Origin: DATAOG01 sp963840925
GTDB lineage: Bacteria > Pseudomonadota > Alphaproteobacteria > Geminicoccales > Geminicoccaceae
Reading direction: 5' to 3'
Length of the DNA stretch: 64,000 nt
Assembly (NCBI GenBank): GCA_963840925.1
Contig: CAWJAY010000036.1
Location: 56,645 to 120,644 of the forward strand
A program made the position numbers and the translations under genes. Shown here piece after piece: positions 56,513-64,000 of this stretch. How positions within the stretch are numbered: position 1 is the stretch's first letter; each line of letters begins with the position of its first letter. The notes beneath the pieces are model-generated. The model did not search any database. It was not told the origin of the DNA and saw only the letters and a list, made by a program, of their open reading frames with translations.

Positions 56513-56814
56513 TGCCCGTTCGCCTCGGTAAAGTCGCCCGCCGCCTGCTGCTCGACGCAGCCGCAAATCAGCCGGGCTTCGCGCCTCTACCGGTCGAACG
56601 CGACAATGCCAGCCGCCGGATCGTCCGCGACCGCGCGGTCCATAACCTGCTGCACCTCGGCCTGATCGAGACCCGGCAGTACCGGGCCGAGACCGGCGCC
56701 GATCGGAGACGCTGCGAGCGGGACAAGCACGGGTTCATCGTGAATGTCTGGTCGGAGCCAGTGCGCGTGGAACGCGTCCAGGATTTCCGGCTCTGCCCGC
56801 AAGGCACGGCCTGA
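56512..56814 (+). CDS. Hypothetical protein, 100 aa
   Basis: Basic, soluble protein without signal peptide or membrane segment. The sequence (RLGKVARRLLLDAAANQPGF, RIVRDRAVHNLLHLGLIETR) suggests a helical or winged-helix-like segment at residues 5-55, then a charged region. No family is recognised. It starts directly after a duplicated promoter-like repeat; no Shine-Dalgarno is evident, so the mRNA could be leaderless or the start different. The next rightward frame begins 53 nt later, and the sequence in between encodes a plausible continuation in another frame (LIEAYRPELEAGRPIRW), so the two may be one gene with a break. Confidence 0.5.
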   Translation: MPVRLGKVARRLLLDAAANQPGFAPLPVERDNASRRIVRDRAVHNLLHLGLIETRQYRAETGADRRRCERDKHGFIVNVWSEPVRVERVQDFRLCPQGTA

Positions 56815-56867
56815 TCGAGGCCTATCGCCCTGAGCTGGAGGCCGGCAGGCCGATCCGCTGGGGCCGG

Positions 56868-57257
56868 GTGCCGATGCCGGCCGAGGCGAAAATCTTCCGC
56901 ACCGAGCTGGCGCACAATCGCCGAGGCGAGGACAGCGACTATGGTCCCTATTACGACCGCTTCGTCCTGTTCAGTCCGGTCGACCATCGCGCCGACAGCG
57001 ATATCGGGTGGCCCATGCTCAGAGATCCCGAGAACAATAACCTGTGGGACACGGTCTGCGACACCGAGGAAAAACTCGCCCGGTGCACGGCGTTCGCCGC
57101 GATCTATGAAGTTGAGCTTGCCGCCGCAGGTGCTTCTTGCCGGGCCGCGGTCGGCGACAAGATGGGCTTCGAGCACTGGATGGCGATCGGCGCCGTAGCA
57201 AAGGAGCGAGCCAAGGAGCGATGGGCCGCCAGATCGCAGGCCGAAGCCGCCTCCTGA
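56868..57257 (+). CDS. Hypothetical protein, about 129 aa
   Basis: Acidic, soluble protein starting at GTG 56868 or ATG 56874. It contains YGPYYDRFVLFSPVDHRADS and an Ala/Glu-rich helical C terminus (EKLARCTAFAAIYEVELAAA, VAKERAKERWAARSQAE). No catalytic motif or family is recognised. Open sequence continues upstream in frame for about 60 nt, suggesting the true start may be earlier or the gene may be joined to the previous one by an indel. It is convergent with a small-gene operon 40 nt away. Confidence 0.5.
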   Translation: MPMPAEAKIFRTELAHNRRGEDSDYGPYYDRFVLFSPVDHRADSDIGWPMLRDPENNNLWDTVCDTEEKLARCTAFAAIYEVELAAAGASCRAAVGDKMGFEHWMAIGAVAKERAKERWAARSQAEAAS

Positions 57258-57298
57258 CCCGCTAGGATCGTCCCGGGGCGGGGCTCGGAGCGCGGGGC

Positions 57299-57409
57299 CT
57301 AGAATGCCGCGTGCACCATAATCCACGCCGCCAGGGCCATCACCAGCACCGCAGCCAGTGCCGGCCACACCGCAGGCCCAGCCGCAGGCCGCACGACGCG
57401 CTCGGTCAT
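57299..57409 (-). CDS. 36-residue single-span membrane protein
   Basis: Tiny protein MTERVVRPAAGPAVWP followed by one hydrophobic helix (ALAAVLVMALAAWIMVHAAF). The ATG overlaps the stop of the preceding gene (ATGA at 57406-57409). The topology resembles small phage or plasmid membrane peptides, but no family is recognised. Last gene of a leftward operon of overlapping genes. Confidence 0.5.
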   Translation of the reverse strand: MTERVVRPAAGPAVWPALAAVLVMALAAWIMVHAAF

Positions 57410-57642
57410 TTCTGGCGCCAACCGCTCGACGGCTGCGGGGCGATGGTTTCGGCCTCGGCCACTAGGGCGGCCAGAACCGCAGTGGGCACCACGCCCAAAA
57501 GCTCGCCGCTCGAGCTCAGGCACTGGTAATCGAGCACATCACGCTGCTGACCAGGCTTGGGCTCAGACAACGTGTTGGGCCGGAGCGAGCCAATCTGCGC
57601 AATGTTGATGAACCCGCCGTCGACCGTCTTGATGAGCTTCAT
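57406..57642 (-). CDS. Hypothetical protein, 78 aa
   Basis: Small protein starting MKLIKTVDGGFINIAQIGSL with a beta-rich N-terminal half and a helix near residues 53-66 (GVVPTAVLAALVAEAE). It shows no known motif. The ATG at 57642 overlaps the previous stop (57639-57641) and its own stop overlaps the next ATG, so it is translated as part of a coupled four-gene unit. Function unknown. Confidence 0.55.
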   Translation of the reverse strand: MKLIKTVDGGFINIAQIGSLRPNTLSEPKPGQQRDVLDYQCLSSSGELLGVVPTAVLAALVAEAETIAPQPSSGWRQK

Positions 57643-57857
57643 GCCGGAACCTCCGCAGCCAACGCCAACCGCTTCATCGCTTCGAGCCGACCCGCCAGCA
57701 CGACGCACTCCTGCCTCAACCTAGCACCATGGATCGGAGCGCAGATCGCGAAACTCGCTTCGCGTTCGAGCAGCACAATCCGGCGAGCCAGCTGCTCGAT
57801 CTCATCCGGCCAGGCCAGCAACCGCGGATCAGTGAGCGACGCAGGCGACGGCATCAC
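57639..57857 (-). CDS. Hypothetical protein, 72 aa
   Basis: Short, mostly helical protein (DEIEQLARRIVLLEREASFA, LRQECVVLAGRLEAMKRLAL), possibly a small coiled coil. The ATG at 57857 overlaps the stop of the Cys-rich gene at 57854-57856 and its own stop overlaps the next start. No family recognised. Located in the integrase-bearing island. Confidence 0.5.
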   Translation of the reverse strand: MMPSPASLTDPRLLAWPDEIEQLARRIVLLEREASFAICAPIHGARLRQECVVLAGRLEAMKRLALAAEVPA

Positions 57858-58515
57858 TGGCTCGCCGGTTCCGCCTCAGGCGCAGCCGGTCGCGGCGCAA
57901 CCCGAGCCGCCAGCTGCCGGCAGTCGGCGCTGCATGTCGTCTCGCCATCCGGGACCGGCGCAAAGCAGACCTCGCACTGCGCCCCAGGCCCCACTACCGT
58001 GGTCTTCGGCTCGCGCTCTCCCGACCCGCAGCCAGCCTCCGTTTGCGGCTGTAAAAGCGGGCCACCCTGGCGCTCCGGAACCGCAGCCGCACCGGCGCCG
58101 TTCTCCTGAATGGCCTGCCCGGTCGCCGCCGACCCGTTCGGCGCCGCCTCGCGATCCGGGCCCTCAGCCTCGCCAGGCGTCGCTGGTAGCTCCGGGCGGG
58201 CCACCCTGCCCCGACCACGACGCGCAGGTCCTGGAACCTGCGGCGTACGCTCCGCACGCCGCGCCGACCGACGAGCCGCACGCCGCGCAGCCAAGGTGCC
58301 CTCCCGGCAGCGGTCCGAACAAACCCGTGCCCATGGCTCGGCGACACGAACATTGTCCCGCAGCCCCGACACGGCTTGGTCACCGCCACCGGCGTCCCCG
58401 GCTCGCGCGAGGATGCATCGCCTTGGCGGGCGGGAGGCTCAGGAACGCGCTCGGACCCGGCCCGGGCAATCCCAGGGCCAGGAACCAACCGGTCGCGCTC
58501 TACGGGCCCGCTAGC

Positions 58516-59541
58516 TGTGAGTTCCAAGCGGGTTGCTCACCCGAGGTGACCTGGCAGGTGGTTGGTGCCACCCCACCAGCTGCCGAGGGAGCCACGGATG
58601 AGCGCCCACAAGAATGCCCGCACCACGCCGCATGGTCGAGCCGTGATGGTCCGCGCGGATCGAGGAAGGCTGGACCGAGCCGCTGCGGCCGCCGCCTTCG
58701 CGATCAGCGAGCGCACCGTGCGCAAGTGGCTGGCGCGCTCCGGGCCGAGGGCGATGCGGGCTTGCAGAACCGTCGAGCCTGGCCCGCGGGTCGCCAACCG
58801 GCTGGCCGAGGCCTGGGTCGGCATGGTGCTGCGGCTGCGTCGGGAGTACCGGCTGACCGCTGCGGAGATCGCCGACAAGCTGCAGCTCGCCCGCTCGACC
58901 GTCGCCGGGCATCTGGCCGCCGCCGGCCTCGGCCGCCTGGGCGGGCTCGAGCCGAGCGAGCCGGTCCGGCGCTACCAGCGGCAGCGGCCGGGCGAGCTCG
59001 TCCACCTCGACGTCAAGAAGCTCGCCCGCTTCCGCCGGACCGGCCACCGCATCACCGGCGACCGGCGCAGCCTCGGACGGCAGCCGGCTGGGAGTTCGTC
59101 CACGTCGCCGTCGATGACGCCTCCCGGCTTGCCTATGTCGAGGTCCTGCCCGACGAGCGGCGCCAGAGCTGCACCGGCTTCCTCGTCCGCGCCCTGCGCT
59201 GGTTCAAGAGACGCGGCATCCGCGTCGAGCGGGTCATGAGCGACAACGGTTCGGGCTACGTCTCCCGGCTGTTCCGCAAGGCCTGCCGCCTGCTCCGCCT
59301 GCGCCACATCCGCACCCGGCCCTACACGCCCAAGACCAACGGCAAGGCCGAGCGGTTCATCCAGACCCTGCTGCGCGAATGGGCCTACGCCCTGCCCTAC
59401 CGCTGCTCCGACAGCCGCGCCGCCGACCTGCCGCGCTGGCTCGCCTGGTACAACCACAGCCGACCCCATGCTGGCCTCGCCGGCCGACCGCCGGCTACCA
59501 TGCTCCAGCCAGCCGCATGAACAACCCGCTCGGAAACCACA
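58516..59541 (+). mobile_element. IS481-family insertion sequence, 1026 bp
   Basis: Terminal inverted repeats: left end TGTGAGTTCCAAGCGGGTTG (58516-58535); right end, read inward, TGTGGTTTCCGAGCGGGTTG (59522-59541); 17 of 20 match. The 6-bp direct repeat GCTAGC flanks the element (58510-58515 and 59542-59547) and fits the NCTAGN target preference described for IS481. It contains one transposase gene and interrupts a Cys-rich gene. Intact ends and an identical target duplication indicate a fairly recent insertion. Confidence 0.9.
58598..59520 (+). CDS. IS481-family DDE transposase (frame disrupted)
   Basis: Transposase of the element, about 310 aa when corrected. An N-terminal helix-turn-helix (GRLDRAAAAAAFAISERTVR, KWLAR) is followed by a second one (LTAAEIADKLQLARSTVAGH) and the rve catalytic domain with HLDVKKLARFRRTGHRITGD, VMSDNGSGYVSRLF and NGKAERFIQTLLREWAY, which supply the D, D and E. 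The C terminus YNHSRPHAGLAGRPPA is typical. Compensating breaks near 58735 and 58785 and a third near 59080 disrupt the frame, so this copy is either inactive or carries sequence errors. The ATG at 58598 has GAGGGAG upstream. Confidence 0.85.
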
Positions 59542-59664
59542 GCTAGCTGCCCCGGAGCCAGGCCGCGACGCCGACCAGGACGCGAGTGCCGACGCCAGCC
59601 TTTCCAAGCCATCGAGCACCTAGTCAATCGCGGCTCGAAGCGCCCGCAGCTGCTCCGCCAACAT

Positions 59665-59989
59665 CGGAACCTTCACACGCCAGCCTCAACATGCCAGGCC
59701 GGGTACAGCTCCGGCATCCTCGGCCAGCACCCGATCACTGGCCGCCGCCCCGTGCCCCACGAGCCGCCACCGAACCGCACGAAGCGCCGCCCCGCAGACA
59801 CTGGGTGCAGTACCGCATCCGCGATCCGGCAAACTTCGGCTTCACGACTTCACTCCTGCCAGGTTGCCGCGGTCCCGGAGATCGTATTGCTCGGGCCTGG
59901 TGCAAAACGGTTGAAAAAAGTCTTGCAACAATTTTAAGTGGGTTGCGGGAGCAAGCATCGCCTGACGCAGCCCGACAAAGGGACATGTC
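59665..59989. other. Gene-free stretch with AT-rich promoter-like segment before the RTX gene
   Basis: No convincing gene is seen in these 325 bp. The segment 59911-59940 (TTGAAAAAAG, then TTGCAACAATTTTAAG) is strikingly AT-rich for this genome and is the probable promoter of the RTX gene, whose ATG at 59990 is preceded by AAAGGGA. The rest looks like decayed island sequence. Confidence 0.4.
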
Positions 59990-61681
59990 ATGGCACAGAT
60001 CATCGGAACGCCTCGCAACGACAACCTCCTCGGCACGAGGCTCACCAACAGCACCACGGGCGAAGACGACATCTTCGGCCTCGCCGGCGCCGACCGGATT
60101 GATGGCCGGAGCGGCAACGACCGCCTGTTCGGCGGGCCAGGCGCCGATCAGCTGCGGGGCAATGTCGGCGACGATCTCCTGTTCGGCGAGGACGACGACG
60201 ACCTGCTGCGCGGCGGGCCCGGCGACGATCAGCTGTTCGGCGGCAACGGCCGCGACGTGCTGCTGGGCGATGACGGCGACGATCTGCTCGCTGGCGACTG
60301 TGGCGACGATGACCTGCTCGGCGGCAGCGGGGACGATCTCCTCGAAGGCGGTGACGGGGATGACAACCTGTTCGGCGACGCCGGGGACGACGTGCTCGAT
60401 GGCGGCCCGGGCAACAACCGCCTGAGCGGCGACGCCGATGCCGATCGCTTCCTCCTGGCCGATTTCGACGTCGACGAGATCCTCGACCTGAACCTCGCCG
60501 ATGGCGATGTCGTGGACTTCTCCGCGCTGGCGGAAGAGGCGCTGAGCGCCGGGCTGTTGCTCGGCGATGCGGTGCGGCTCGAGGCCGGCCCGTCCGGGAC
60601 GACGCTGTTGGTCGATGTCGGCGACAGCAACGGGTTCCAGGACGTGGCGCTGCTGCGCGGCGTCGAGCCCGTGGTCGAAGTGATTTCGCCCGGGGAGCTG
60701 GTGGCGCTGGCGCGGCCGGTTGCGACCCCGCTGGTCTCGCTGTCCCTGGCCGCCCTCGACGGCACCAACGGCTTCCGCCTCGATGGCATCGACCGGCGAT
60801 TCTCGGGTCTCGGTGAGCGGGCGGGCGACGTCAACGGTGATGGCTTCGCCGACCTGATCGTCGGGCTCCCTCGCCGATCCGGGGGCGAGTGTGCCGGTGA
60901 GAGCTACGTGGTGTTCGGCGACCGAGCGGCTTCGGGGGGGCGCTCGACCTCGCCGCCTCGACGGCACGAACGGCTTCCGCCTGGATGGCATCGACGAGTA
61001 TCGATTCGGGCGGTCGGTGAGCGGCGCGGGCGACGTCAACGGCGATGGCTTCGCCGACCTGATCGTCGGGGCTTCCGAGGCGCCAGATTCCGGGAGGGCG
61101 ATTACGGCGATTCGGACCGGCGCGGTGAGAGCTACGTCGTGTTCGGCGGCAATTTCACGGGCGCGGTCGACGGGCTCGGCGACGAGGGCGACGACATCTT
61201 CATCGGTACCGGCGCCGGCGAGATCTTCGTCGGCGCCCAGGGTGACGACACCCTGATCGGCAACGGGGGGAGCGACCTACTGAACGGCGCCGCCGGCGAC
61301 GATCTGCTGGCGATCGGCGATCTCGGCTTCAGGCAGCTTGCGGGCGGCAGCGGCACCGACACCGTCCGGCTCGACGGAGCAGGCGATAGCCTTGACCTGA
61401 CCGCGATCTCGGACCTGTTCGTCCAGGACGTCGAGCGCGTCGATCTCAACGGCAACAGCAACGAGCTGGCCCTGGACACACGGGAGATCCTGAACATCGA
61501 CGACAACTCCAATAGCCTCACCGTGTTCGGCGACGACACCAACGCGGTCAGCGGCAGCCTGCCTGGCGCCGTTCAGGGCACGACGACGGTCGACGGGGTC
61601 GACTTCGACACCTTCACGGTCGACCAGGCGCTGCTCCTGGTCCAGACCGGCGTCGACACCAGCGGGATCGAAGTGGCGTAG
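59990..61681 (+). CDS. RTX calcium-binding protein with FG-GAP-like repeats
   Basis: Probable secreted protein of 563 aa. Residues 38-150 contain about 13 nonapeptides of GGxGxDxLx type (GGPGADQLR, GNVGDDLLF, GGNGRDVLL, GGSGDDLLE, GGDGDDNLF) that bind Ca2+ in a parallel beta-roll. A second part has two FG-GAP-like modules (LDGTNGFRLDGID, AGDVNGDGFADLIVG, ESYVVFG); in the second the frame slips near 60950 and returns near 61080, so about 45 residues are mistranslated unless corrected. A further short RTX block (GDEGDDIFIG, GAQGDDTLIG) precedes a C terminus without obvious catalytic motif, which may hold the type I secretion signal. A seven-G run sits near the first slip. Confidence 0.82.
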   Translation: MAQIIGTPRNDNLLGTRLTNSTTGEDDIFGLAGADRIDGRSGNDRLFGGPGADQLRGNVGDDLLFGEDDDDLLRGGPGDDQLFGGNGRDVLLGDDGDDLLAGDCGDDDLLGGSGDDLLEGGDGDDNLFGDAGDDVLDGGPGNNRLSGDADADRFLLADFDVDEILDLNLADGDVVDFSALAEEALSAGLLLGDAVRLEAGPSGTTLLVDVGDSNGFQDVALLRGVEPVVEVISPGELVALARPVATPLVSLSLAALDGTNGFRLDGIDRRFSGLGERAGDVNGDGFADLIVGLPRRSGGECAGESYVVFGDRAASGGRSTSPPRRHERLPPGWHRRVSIRAVGERRGRRQRRWLRRPDRRGFRGARFREGDYGDSDRRGESYVVFGGNFTGAVDGLGDEGDDIFIGTGAGEIFVGAQGDDTLIGNGGSDLLNGAAGDDLLAIGDLGFRQLAGGSGTDTVRLDGAGDSLDLTAISDLFVQDVERVDLNGNSNELALDTREILNIDDNSNSLTVFGDDTNAVSGSLPGAVQGTTTVDGVDFDTFTVDQALLLVQTGVDTSGIEVA

Positions 61682-61709
61682 CGCCGAGCGACGCGCGGCG
61701 GGGAGGCGA

Positions 61710-62399
61710 ATGAACGAGGCGACGCCGGATGCTGCAGTTCCCAAGCTTGAGCTGCTGCCGTCGCGCCAGTTCCCGAGCTGGCTCGCCGAGCAGAACCTCT
61801 CGCTTGCGTTCACGACCTACCAGAGCGGCAAGCTGTTCCTGGTCGGCCTGCAGCCGAACGGCCGGCTGTCGATCTTCGAGCGCAGCTTCAACCGCGCCAT
61901 GGGCCTGTGGGCGAGCCCCGAGACGCTGTTCCTGTCGACGCTATTTCAGCTCTGGCGGTTCGACAACGCGCTGGAGCCCCGCCAGGTGACCAGGGCTACG
62001 ATCGGCTCTACGTGCCGCAAGTCGCGTGCACCACGGGCGACCTCGACGTCCACGACATTGCCTTCGACGCCAAGGGCCGGATCGTGTTCGTCAATACGCT
62101 GTTCAGCTGCCTCGCCACGGTCAGCGAGACCCACAGCTTCACCCCGCTCTGGCGACCGCCGTTCATCAGCAAGCTGGCGGCCGAGGACCGCTGCCACCTG
62201 AATGGCCTGGCGCTGAAGGACGGCAGCGCCGCTTATGTGACCGCGGTCAGTCGCGCGGACGTCGCCGATGGCTGGCGCGACCGGCGGACCGGAGGCGGGG
62301 GGGTTCCGACAGCTGCGGCTCGGTCGTCCGATACGGCCGGAGGACGAGGCCGAGCGCGCGGCACTGCTGGCCGGGTTGAAAGCACTGGTGCGGAGCTAA
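61710..62399 (+). pseudogene. TIGR03032-family protein, frameshifted and truncated
   Basis: The N terminus (FPSWLAEQNLSLAFTTYQSG, KLFLVGLQPNGRLSIFERSF, NRAMGLWASPETLFLSTLFQ) and, after a break near 61995, YDRLYVPQVACTTGDLDVHD, IAFDAKGRIVFVNTLFSCLA and CHLNGLALKDG match the TIGR03032/DUF4915 family, whose members are about 350 aa and of unknown function. The similarity stops at about 62290; after a seven-G run the sequence becomes FRQLRLGRPIRPEDEAERAA and a stop, which is not family-like. So roughly the second half is missing and replaced by a foreign tail. It lies 28 nt after the RTX gene, a pairing seen elsewhere. Confidence 0.65.
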
Positions 62400-62449
62400 G
62401 ATCAGGCGCAGCTCGGCGGGGGGCGGCAGGCCGGCGTCGAACGCTCGTC

Positions 62450-62602
62450 CTAGCGCCCTGGGAGCGGGATTAGCAGCGCTTCCAACGCCCTGGCGTGCTC
62501 GCCACACAGCGCGGCATCGCGGACGCAGAACGGGTCCAGCGCGAGCTCTTCGAGGGTCCGCCTCGGCTCGGGGTAGGGCGCCCACCATGTGAGCAAGTTC
62601 AC
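62450..62602 (-). CDS. Possible small hypothetical protein, 50 aa
   Basis: From GTG 62602 to TAG 62450 an open frame encodes NLLTWWAPYPEPRRTLEELA and ends ALEALLIPLPGR. The amino acid make-up looks protein-like, and the frame stays open upstream for about 60 nt without a good start, suggesting a remnant of a larger gene. There is no clear ribosome-binding site and no family match. Confidence 0.3.
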   Translation of the reverse strand: MNLLTWWAPYPEPRRTLEELALDPFCVRDAALCGEHARALEALLIPLPGR

Positions 62603-63002
62603 CCAATCGCCCGGTAGATCATCGGTGCAACTGGCCGTGCAGCCCGCCCAGCTGCACTGGCGACCCCTTTACGCCCGAGGCGGCCTGGAACTGCTTGTAC
62701 TGACTTCGGGCCGATTTAGGATGGTGGTTAGCCATTGGCGTTACATCCCAACGCTGATGGTTAGCCTGGCGCCGGGGTGGTTGACCGCTGCCCTGGCGTC
62801 GGGCGCCTCGTCGAGGGCGTGGCAGAGCCACGGTAACACTTCGCCAATCGGGCGGTAAACAATGCTGCTCGAAGGTCCCGGCCGATCGGACGCCGGCCTG
62901 ATGAGGAGGCCCACGATGAGAGCTCCGGTCTTACCCTCGTGGCTCTCAAGAGCGGCGACCCGACGGGCGACACGGGGAGGATAGCGGCCCCGGCGGCAGG
63001 GG
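62603..63002. other. Gene-free stretch of degraded sequence
   Basis: No credible gene is visible in these 400 bp on either strand; the open frames present are short, lack ribosome-binding sites and have atypical composition. No terminal repeats or palindromes were noticed. It separates the accessory region from the MCE gene. Confidence 0.4.
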
Positions 63003-63884
63003 TCAGTTACCCTTACCGAGCAGCAATGCCTGCGGTTGCCGTTCGAGCGTCTCCGCCAGCAGTCGCAGTGAGCGCGCCGAATCCGTGAATTCCCCAAGTA
63101 CGCTCTCGAGTTCCTGCGGCAATGCCTCCGATCGCTCGAGCAAGAGCCGTACCTCCGCCAGGGCTGCGCTGGCCCGAGCAGCCATTTCGGCGGCTGCGCG
63201 CAGGGTCGGATCAAGGCGCCGCGCCGCCGGCATGAGCGCCTCGCTCGTTTCGGCGAGGTTGGTGAGGAGCCGACGTAGCGCCGGATCTTCTACTCTTCGC
63301 CGCGCCGCTGCGATTAGATTGTTCATCTGCGCCACCGTCTGCTCCAGCGGCAGGTCGGAGACACGCGCTGCGACGCGGCCCAGCTTGGTCGTCAATGGCT
63401 CGAAGGGCGTCCCCGTGGTCGGGATCTCCAGCAGGCCGCCCTCGCCGCGCCGCAGCTCGGTGGGAGCGGCCTCAGGCTGCAACTCGAGCATTACCCCGAG
63501 CTCGCCCGGGATCAGGTTCGCCAGCGCAAGCTCGGCTCGCAGCCCCTTGCGTACCATCGCCGCCACCGCGTCCTGGACTTGGTTGGCATCCGCGTCGGTC
63601 GCCTCGCCTTTGAAGGGCGTAGGATCGAGTTCGATCACGACCGGGATCTCGAAGCTGGCTGTGGCCGGGTCGAAGGTGATCCTGACCTCACGCACGGCGC
63701 CCATTTGCATCCCACGAACATACACCGGCGCTCCTGGCTCGAGGCCGCCGACGGTGTCGCGGAAGCGCACAAGGAACGGCACCCCCTTCATGATGCCAGT
63801 GCTCTCCTCGCCCTCCTGGGTTTGCTCACCCATGCCAAGAGCATCCTTGCCCAACTCAAACAGATCGGAGGAGTTTAGCGCCAT
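63003..63884 (-). CDS. MCE/MlaD (PqiB-like) domain protein, probably incomplete at the 5' end
   Basis: Component of an inner-membrane-anchored lipid-transport or intermembrane bridge protein. An MCE domain lies near residues 35-85: VPFLVRFRDTVGGLEPGAPV, YVRGMQMGAVREVRI, then FEIPVVIELDP. A long helical region follows (VAQMNNLIAAARRRVEDPAL, ARSLRLLAETLERQPQALLL), as in PqiB/MlaD-like proteins, ending LLLGKGN. The first ATG in view is 63884, but the frame remains open to the window edge and there encodes a basic stretch and a hydrophobic helix (IATIIHVLTGVWLAW), a likely signal or anchor. The real start is therefore probably beyond 64000. Confidence 0.8.
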   Translation of the reverse strand: MALNSSDLFELGKDALGMGEQTQEGEESTGIMKGVPFLVRFRDTVGGLEPGAPVYVRGMQMGAVREVRITFDPATASFEIPVVIELDPTPFKGEATDADANQVQDAVAAMVRKGLRAELALANLIPGELGVMLELQPEAAPTELRRGEGGLLEIPTTGTPFEPLTTKLGRVAARVSDLPLEQTVAQMNNLIAAARRRVEDPALRRLLTNLAETSEALMPAARRLDPTLRAAAEMAARASAALAEVRLLLERSEALPQELESVLGEFTDSARSLRLLAETLERQPQALLLGKGN

Positions 63885-64000
63885 CTGGATCGGAGCTTGG
63901 CTCGCGGCGCAGGGCTGGGCCGTCCAGGCGAGCCAAACGCCTGTGAGAACGTGGATGATCGTCGCGATCGAGCGTTGGGAATTGCGACGGCGCTTACGCT

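Larger units (their letters stand above)
57854..59664 (-). pseudogene. Cys-rich (zinc-finger-like) gene split by an IS481 element
   Basis: The 3' part (57854-58509) encodes KPCRGCG, then after a one-base shift near 58345 RVAEPWARVCSDRCREG, a CxxC...CSDxC pattern typical of small zinc fingers. A Pro/Ala-rich linker and a second Cys set (CEVCFAPVPDGETTCSADC) follow. The 5' part (59548-59664) lies beyond the insertion sequence and reads LDGLERLASALASWSASRPG. Removing the IS and one target duplication (1032 bp, divisible by three) rejoins the two parts in frame. An in-frame TAG at 59620-59622 separates MLAEQLRALRAAID from VLDGLERLA, suggesting a former Gln codon. So it has three lesions; the gene was coupled to three small genes downstream. 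Confidence 0.6.

Noticed and set aside
54602..59547. Complete prophage
   Set aside because: Only an integrase and small unknown genes are present; there are no capsid, terminase, tail or lysis genes.
59735..61039. Open frame antisense to the RTX gene
   Set aside because: Mirror of the repetitive GGxGxD codons; the sense frame has the Ca2+-binding pattern.
62741..63214. Minus-strand open frame overlapping the 3' end of the MCE gene
   Set aside because: Arg/Ser-rich shadow in a different frame of the MCE gene, with no ribosome-binding site.

Overview
The window is GC-rich DNA, near 70% by eye, with long GC3-biased genes, tight ATGA overlaps and alphaproteobacterial gene content: kdpFABC-kdpDE, apaG, a GcvA-type LysR regulator, many solute-binding ABC importers, hydantoinase/oxoprolinase genes, and RTX plus TIGR03032-type proteins. 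An uncultured or environmental alphaproteobacterium, possibly Rhodospirillales-like, is my inference; no rRNA or tRNA gene is visible to confirm it.

1-13.6 kb is a catabolic and uptake region. It holds a branched-chain-type (Liv) ABC importer with an intradiol (hydroxyquinol-type) ring-cleavage dioxygenase, divergent from an HpaB/TftD-like flavin monooxygenase. A PIN toxin/RHH antitoxin pair follows, then a ribose-type ABC importer with a VOC protein, a metal-dependent cyclase/amidohydrolase and an acetamidase/formamidase.

13.4-28.7 kb carries a TPR/2OG-oxygenase gene, a polyamine-type ABC operon (potA-D-B-C) headed by a divergent GroEL-like chaperonin, and a hyuA-hyuB-hyuB-hyuA array. Nearly every gene here is cut by single-base indels, many of them extra bases, although protein similarity simply continues in another frame. 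The boundaries are sharp and unrelated genes are affected alike, so I read this as a low-accuracy stretch of the assembly rather than biological decay. The frame-corrected gene limits are given.

28.7-53.6 kb is mostly clean sequence: the kdp potassium-uptake operon with its sensor and regulator, a zinc-ribbon/HyuB gene, apaG, an acyl-CoA synthetase, GDP-fucose synthesis (gmd-fcl), a LysR regulator, a CmcJ-like oxygenase, a CapA-like protein, an enolase-superfamily enzyme, a DjlA-like co-chaperone and a fused 5-oxoprolinase (HyuA-HyuB).

53.6-62.6 kb is accessory DNA. The last ~200 bp of the oxoprolinase gene recur three times in tandem in increasingly eroded form. A tyrosine integrase surrounded by GTTAC motifs comes next, then small Cys-rich or hypothetical genes in two minus-strand clusters. 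An IS481-family element with a GCTAGC target duplication is inserted in one of these genes. An RTX/FG-GAP protein and a truncated TIGR03032-like gene complete the region. The window ends in an MCE (MlaD/PqiB-like) gene.

The most unusual structures are the eroding tandem gene-tail copies next to the integrase, a 15-bp perfect hairpin that would bury the first ribosome-binding site of the kdp operon, the chaperonin at the head of a polyamine operon, and a near-leaderless toxin promoter with an operator-like palindrome on the start codon.
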